Source of the DNA: Oxytricha trifallax
Taxonomy: Eukaryota; Ciliophora; Spirotrichea; Sporadotrichida; Oxytrichidae
Direction: 5' to 3'
NCBI GenBank assembly: GCA_000711775.1
Contig: ARYC01000261.1
Location: forward strand, 1 to 64,000
DNA: 64,000 bases
Positions 58,263 through 64,000 of this stretch are shown here, one piece after another. The notes beneath the pieces are model-generated. The model was not told the DNA's origin and ran no database searches. It saw nothing but the letters and a program-made list of their open reading frames with translations. A program made the position numbers and the translations under genes. The first letter of the stretch is position 1. Every line of letters starts with the position of its first letter.

Positions 58263-58720
58263 TCAACTGCGCATTAAGAAATTGCTTGAAATTCTTTCAA
58301 ATCTCTGTTAGGCAGTCATTTCAACCTCTTGAATATCGAACTTCTCAACAATTTTATTCTTAATATATGGATCGTTTTTAATGCAATTCTCTACATATGA
58401 CTTATCTCCCTCAGTCTCAATAAACATCACATTTCCATCGAATGGGAAAAATGGAACTGAAATTAACTTAGTTTGGTTTTATGCTTTTAATGCTTCTAGA
58501 TTTTTCAAGTGATTTTCTCTATGTGGGACTATCAAGAAATAAATGATAAATATTTTCAAGTGATAAAGAACAAATTGGACTACAATTTTCATCAGAAATG
58601 GGATACATAGTATAATTTCACAAACTTACTTCTCTTATAATAGGCATCTTCTACATAGTCATAGGAGACCTTGAAATATCTCTTTGAGAAGAATCTGCGT
58701 GAGAAGTTAGTGGCTTGCAT
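58263..58720 (-). CDS. YciI-like protein with possible mitochondrial presequence
   Basis: Exon 1 (58720-58630) starts MQATNFSRRFFSKRYF, a basic amphipathic leader. The intron 58629-58529 has GTAAGT...GATAG ends. Exon 2 reads HRENHLKNLEALK, then FFPFDGNVMFIETEGDK and CIKNDPYIKNKIVEKFDI, ending RS-TGA at 58265-58263. The H-x2-H-L start, the central DGN strand and the DP motif are those of the YCII superfamily of small ferredoxin-like proteins, whose role is poorly known. About 118 residues, a normal size. Stands alone, convergent with the C26-like gene. Confidence 0.75.
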
Positions 58721-59099
58721 TATTTTAATTATAATTATTTATTAATAATATATTAACATATTGCTCTTATTATAGCATAATAGATACTTTTTATTTACAA
58801 ATTCTTTGATTAGGATTAACTAACAAAGAATCTTATAATTATTAATATAATAATGAAAGTATTAATTAAATTAACTAAATCTCATTATTATAAGTCAATT
58901 GAGTAAATGAATTAAGATGATTGTTATATTTTCAAATTATGTTTTTAAAGAGGTACCGCTACCAATAAAATCGGCCATCTGAGGCACCGCAAATTAATAC
59001 TCTAAATTGCACTCTTTCACCAAATTAACTCAGGAAACTTAGATTTTTTATATATTATGAAAGAAATTCATTTGTATATTTCTCAAAAAAAGTAGAATA
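58721..59099. other. Intergenic with a possible foldback fragment
   Basis: At 58952-58982 a GAGGTACCGCTACCAATAAA word resembles the inner arm of the foldback at 39,300 (GAGGGGTACCGCCAATAGTA). Similarity is over about 30 bp only. No gene seen. Confidence 0.35.
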
Positions 59100-62000
59100 C
59101 TACCATTAAATTTATAATCTTAAATTTTTTCTCCCCTAAATTAACAATAGTAATACAGTTATCTAAACCAAAGTACAGTCCGCAACTCCACTCAATAAAA
59201 TTCCAATCTGTCAGCTTCCAATAAACTCAATCCTTAATTGAGATCAGGAAGAGAGCTTTAAATTCCAATAAAGCCCAGTAATAGATTAAAGAACACTGCT
59301 TCCACAGCTAGTCTCATAATTAAAAACAAAGATTAAAAATTTGAAAGAATGGTGTCTTAGAATAAATTTATGAGTAGAAATGAATCTGCTTCCAATATCA
59401 TTGAGAGAAATTCAACTTAAATAAAAAGTACTTCTAAAACATAATAAGTTAGCAAAATAATGAATACTACAGTTAAACTTGAAAGTGGAAAAATACAAGA
59501 TTATGTGATGAGTTCTAAGAGATATTAGACACCAAGAATCAATTAATAGTAATAACAGATATAAAAAGATAAAAATAGCAGTAAAATCAGTTAGAGCTTG
59601 AGATGTGGTAAGAAAAGTCAAGTTAACATTAAGCCTCTGGATTTGATAATTGAAGAGGAAAATAATTTAAATTAGCCTTCAATAAATAAGCCAAGGTATA
59701 AAAATCTTTACTTTATTATATAGTATTATCAATGTTTATTTTATAATCGATTAACCAGTCATCATCTAAGTATGAAAGAGAAAAATCACTGAAGAGTTAC
59801 AAAGGCGGGATTGGGAATTTAACTATTAATTTCTCTACAAGCAAAATTTAACTTTTCGATTAAAATGCTCTAGATAATGACCATCAAGATTTTAATACAT
59901 AGCAAAAACAAAAGTAAACAATAATCGATTTTATAAGAAATTTGGTCTCTTCTATTTTCCAATAAAGATTATTTTTTTATTTTTTGACTTTATAACTCTC
60001 TGTTAACTGCGCACATACCATCAACATAGAGAAATTAAGATTTTTTGTATAGAGGACGAAGCTTAGGAAACACTTATGATAGTTTCAAGATATCATCAAA
60101 TTTTAAGACTCAAACCTAAGGATTAGGTGACAGATTATCACAAACCCTTAATTCTTAAGACCGTCCATCTGCAACTAGAGGTGGAATTGGTAAATTAACT
60201 AACATCAAACCTCATTCATTTTCACCAATCGAAAATTATAATAAATAGTTTATATTATAGTCATAAATCTTTAATTGAATATCTATAAACGTTAGGAATT
60301 TGAGTGCTTCAAGATAAAGAGGCACGTCGGTGGTTTCTTTAACTGACAGCGTCAAAAACACTAATTCCCAATTAAAAAATACAAAAAAGTCTTTGAACGA
60401 TTTTATTCGAAAATACAAAGTGCTAGACTTAGAGCTTGAAAAACTGACTTTAACAAGATCTGAGCAACTCTAAAGCTTTAACTAAGTAAGATTGAAGTTA
60501 TCTGATTTAAGTGAATATCTTACCACAGATTACAATTTTCTAAAGAACCTACAAGGTATAAGGTAGTTAGAATCAGACTAAATTTAGGGTCTTGATCTAT
60601 TCCTATAGGAAGTTTAAAAAACTAGTAGAGATAGGCAGCAGAGAATTATACCTATATAAGTTCTTGTAAACCCTCATTAATATGTACCAAAAATAATTGA
60701 AGCATTAAAAATCAAAGTTGTTAAGAGAGAAGAAAATCAAGGGCAGATAGATGTTAATGAGTTTAAAAGTTTGAACATATTTCAGTTACTTGAGCACTGG
60801 ACCTATAACTAAATTAATTATAATTATAATGATTTAGCTTATATTAAATTATAAACGAAACTAGAGTATAATAACTTAAAAAAGCAGCTCCTTGTAACAA
60901 AAAATAATCTTATAGACCATAGATAATTAAGAGACTTAACTTTAAAAGACATGTTAGATAATGATAAGTAAGTAAAACAACTAAGTAGATAAAAATCAGT
61001 ATAGATAAAGAGATTGAAGTTATCAATTGACAATTAAAGTTAAGGCATTTCATATTAATCTTAAGGGCAACAAAACTTATATGAAGAAACAAAAGAACAA
61101 AGGTCATAAAATGAAAATTTTAATAAATCTAAAGTACTTAGTTAATCAGGATTTAATCATTTGCAAAATCCTACTATTTTAATGAGAACTACAGATAGTA
61201 AAAACTAGCTTGGTTAAGTAGCTTCCGTAAATTAAACCATTAAATAATTGTTTTTTAGATAAAATTCGTTTTTCTTTAATAATTTTTTTTTCAAATCACA
61301 TTATCTATATTAAAGATAATCTATATAAATTAAACCCCTAACAAAGTTGATTTTTCCAAGATAATCCTAAACAATCAAGATAACTCTAACTCAAGAATTC
61401 TAGCCAATCCAAATTTTTCGAACGATTCAAGTCATCTACAGTTCCAACATGACTAATCCAAATCAATAAACACAAAGCTCTTAAAAGATTCTCCTTCTAT
61501 GAATCAACTTAATGAGATAGACCAAACCCCTAGAAACAACACTTCTGATAAGCAAAAGTCTTTACAATCTCACAATTTGGCATCTAGATCGATGTATCTG
61601 TAGCATAGACAATCTACTAATATAGATAAAGATAACTAGATTAAATTGCTTAAAACTACCAGCAAAGGCAAATTTTAAGAGAGCATCGAATAGAGCAGCT
61701 CTTTTCTAAATAGCAAATAATAAGAGTAGAGTTTGGGCATTGCCATGAGTGGGGTAAAAATGGAAAAAGGCTTGAATAGCAATAGTAGCAAGTTTTTATC
61801 TCCAATGCAAATGTTAATGACTGGAGATTAAGACTCTTAAAATAGTGGACATTTATTTCTTTAAGCTCCAGATTAAAATGCTCTTCATTACAGTTCTAGC
61901 AGAAACTTGGGCAACTAAATGTAATTTCAAACATAAGGTCAAATTCACAGCGATAACTTATTGAAGATCTTCTCAATCACAAAAAGCCATTTGAATTCAT

Positions 62001-62997
62001 AAGCAAATTAATACAACTCAATAACTCCTGATTATCTTTCCTATACAGACGCTCAAAAGCCTGTTCCTAGAAGTAATGATTATGGGGATGAAATTAATGA
62101 GGATGAAATAGATGATTATCTTATTAAAGATTCTAAACTTGAAATTGAACTACTTAGTCAAGGTGAACAAATAAAGCTTTAGAATTTTAAGTAATTTATT
62201 TTAAGCTGAAGTGTATATGACTTTATAGGGTAATTTTTATAATTATTGAACAGAATTTGGCTCATAATCAAAATCACTCAAGCAGAAACCTAAATAGCAT
62301 CCATAATAATCTTAGTCCAAGCAAAACGTAAATTTAAAATGTGTCCTAGAGTAAATTTCAAACTAATAATGAGGACTATTTCCCTTAAGAAACCTAAATC
62401 TAGCATTAATTCCCATAAAGTAAATAAGAAAATGGCTTCTCAATGCTTTACTAAAATGCTAAAAATCGATAGAGCACATAGAATCTAATTTTTAGAACTC
62501 AGCAACCTTAGAGTAAATCTCGAAAGAATTTACTAATTTAACTTCACCCTGAGACACCCTTATTAAGTATTAATGATGTAAAACCCGAAAATCCTCATTT
62601 TGTAAATACTAACTTCAATGAGAGTCAACCCCTTGCTATAAGTCATTAGTAATCAGTTGACGATGAAGAATTATAAGAAGAGGCACCTTCAGAAAGAAGT
62701 GACAGTGACATGCTAAATTAAAGCTAAATACTAAATACAACCTATACTTCAGTCTGTTTTGGTCGGAAATAAATACCATCATTTTGTTGCTATAAAAATA
62801 GCTAAGCTGAGACCCAGATCTCATAAGTGAATGAATATAACGAATAGAATTACAGTTAATTGCAAGAGAATAGTAAAAAAGATCAAGATAGAGGATAGCA
62901 ATAATAAAACATGAAGTAGCAGAGAAGAAAAATGATATAGCCTATATAGAGAAAGAATATGAAATAAAGCCAAAATAACTCTGGAATTATGAATTGA
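59100..62997 (+). CDS. Long coiled-coil, Gln/Ser-rich protein
   Basis: Coding from about 59150 (start not identified) through MVSQNKFM at 59350, a Gln run at 59550, an Arg/Gly segment at 60050-60240 and a long coiled coil at about 60310-61230 (VKNTNSQLKNTKKSL, LDLELEKLTL, LKKQLLVTKNNL). After an insert follows a Ser/Asn/Gln-rich region (61343-62190 and 62250-62990) ending GIMN and TGA 62995. Four or more AT-rich inserts interrupt it; pointers were not pinned down. No named domain. A structural or cytoskeletal role is possible but is only inferred from the coiled coil. Confidence 0.6.
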
Positions 62998-63128
62998 TAA
63001 ATTAAAAAGATTTTCTAATATAGCTTTTACTGATTAACCGAAATTCAAAGTTTACAGATTTATAGAAGAAGTAATTTAGTAAATAAAAATATGTTAGATT
63101 CTAAATTAAATATTGTAAAATTTTAACA

Positions 63129-64000
63129 ATGAAAGAAGAAAATTCAAAAGAAAGTTAACCTCATAATAATTTTTGGAAAGTTAATTAATCAGGATCAATA
63201 GCTTTGAGAAAGTAAATTATATTTTATTATTAAAATATTTTTAAATAAAGTAATCTATTACTCAGAGCATAATGTCTAAAAGGAAAATGAAATAAAACTA
63301 TGCCACTTCAAGCAATTTTATTAAAGAGGATTAGCATGTTTCTAGGACAAGCCAAAATTTAAGGTAATTAATATTAACTCTTTAAAATTAAATCAAATAT
63401 GGATGCAATTTTTTTGTTTTTGCTTGGAATATTAATTATTTTTTTGTAAATTACTCAAAATTTCTACAGATCACCAACAATAAACAATCCTTATCAAAAC
63501 TAATACATGAATACCTCATACTTTAACTAGACCACAAACTTAAATTCAAAGAGCCATCCATCATAAACCAATATAAATAATTAAGTTTAAACTGTAAACT
63601 AAGATTCCACTTCAACACCATTTACTAGAACTAGTACAACGCTTAATCGCAGACTCTTCTCCTAATAAAAAATATAAAAAAATACCATTAATGCTGATTC
63701 TTAATAAAAGTAACAATAACTTCATAAATAAGCCAATAATAATGAATATTCTCACTTTTCTCCAATAAAAATGAACAATATTTAGCATAATGATAGTTTT
63801 AGTGATAGATGTAAATCAGCAACTGTGGGTACTAGACTTTCAAAAATAAATGGGTAAAATATGAATATACTTAATAAAGGCGATAATAGTTACAAAAATA
63901 TAATGAGTATATAAAATAAAACACATAGTACCAACACGAGAAGGGGTTTTGGGGTATGTGAAGAAACTAGTGAAAGTTCATTATTGAGATAAGGGATGAG
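63129..64000 (+). CDS. Gln/Asn/Ser-rich protein, 5' part (runs off window)
   Basis: Starts MKEENSKE at 63129 and resumes after inserts with SKRKMKQNYATSSNF (63275-63360) and YRSPTINNPYQNQ (63465 on). From there it stays open to the window edge (about 178 codons). Low-complexity; no domain. Near the edge the codons for RRGFGV contain a GGGGTTTTGGGG word. Confidence 0.5.

Noticed and set aside
60236..61107. Minus-strand ORFs of 60-65 residues
   Set aside because: Shadows of the plus-strand coiled-coil gene, which is open for more than 300 codons there.
63935..63955. GGGGTTTTGGGG as a chromosome end or TBE terminus
   Set aside because: It lies within an open coding frame (RRGFGV) and no terminal repeat follows. 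Likely coincidence.
1..64000. CRISPR arrays, tRNA or rRNA genes
   Set aside because: No regularly spaced identical repeats with unique spacers, and no cloverleaf or rRNA-like stretch noticed on either strand.

Overview
This window looks like germline (micronuclear) DNA of a hypotrich/stichotrich ciliate of the Oxytricha-Stylonychia kind. Open frames appear only when TAA and TAG are read as Gln and TGA is the sole stop. The DNA is very AT-rich. The mobile elements end in G4T4/C4A4 repeats, as the telomere-bearing elements (TBEs) of these ciliates do. Genes are broken into in-frame segments (MDSs) by short AT-rich inserts (IESs of about 30-105 bp), each bounded by a direct repeat (pointer) of 4-11 bp; removing the insert plus one pointer copy restores the frame. 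An ordinary ORF list therefore misses almost every gene here.

Layout. 1-10768 is a TBE cluster: element A, cut by the window edge; two tandem 1.86-kb TBE derivatives (B1, B2), each preceded by a telomere-like block; and a complete 4,110-bp element C, inverted relative to A. 10769-28363 carries mostly small genes: an unidentified minus-strand gene, a TOG-domain gene of the CLASP/TOGARAM type, a Gln/Asn-rich gene, an EF-hand-like gene, a Syntaxin-17-like SNARE, two further glycine-zipper hairpin genes, a PH+START gene and a START gene. 28364-54768 carries two paralogous, very large membrane-protein genes, each followed by an Asn/Gln-rich gene. 54769-64000 carries a 1,046-bp palindrome, a gamma-glutamyl-hydrolase-like gene that has lost its catalytic Cys and His, a YciI-like gene, a long coiled-coil gene and the start of another Gln/Asn-rich gene.

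The most striking item is in the second large membrane-protein gene. Its N-terminal half (36.4-38.8 kb) and C-terminal half (48.6-53.3 kb) match successive parts of the uninterrupted paralogue at 28.4-34.7 kb, but they are separated by about 9.8 kb. That insert holds a 425-bp foldback repeat and an 8.5-kb multi-ORF element. The element encodes an IS630/Tc1-type DDE transposase, a protein with a clear N-terminal chromodomain, a small intron-containing ORF and three unidentified ORFs. I recognise no published element with this gene set. Its frames contain several isolated in-frame TGA codons plus a few frameshifts, so this copy is probably decaying, although TGA recoding cannot be excluded from sequence alone.

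In these ciliates IESs are removed and MDSs joined during development, and TBE transposases are reported to take part. The window thus shows target and tool together: genes that need processing and the transposons thought to supply or exploit it. Exact exon, IES and start coordinates are approximate wherever I could not find a pointer.
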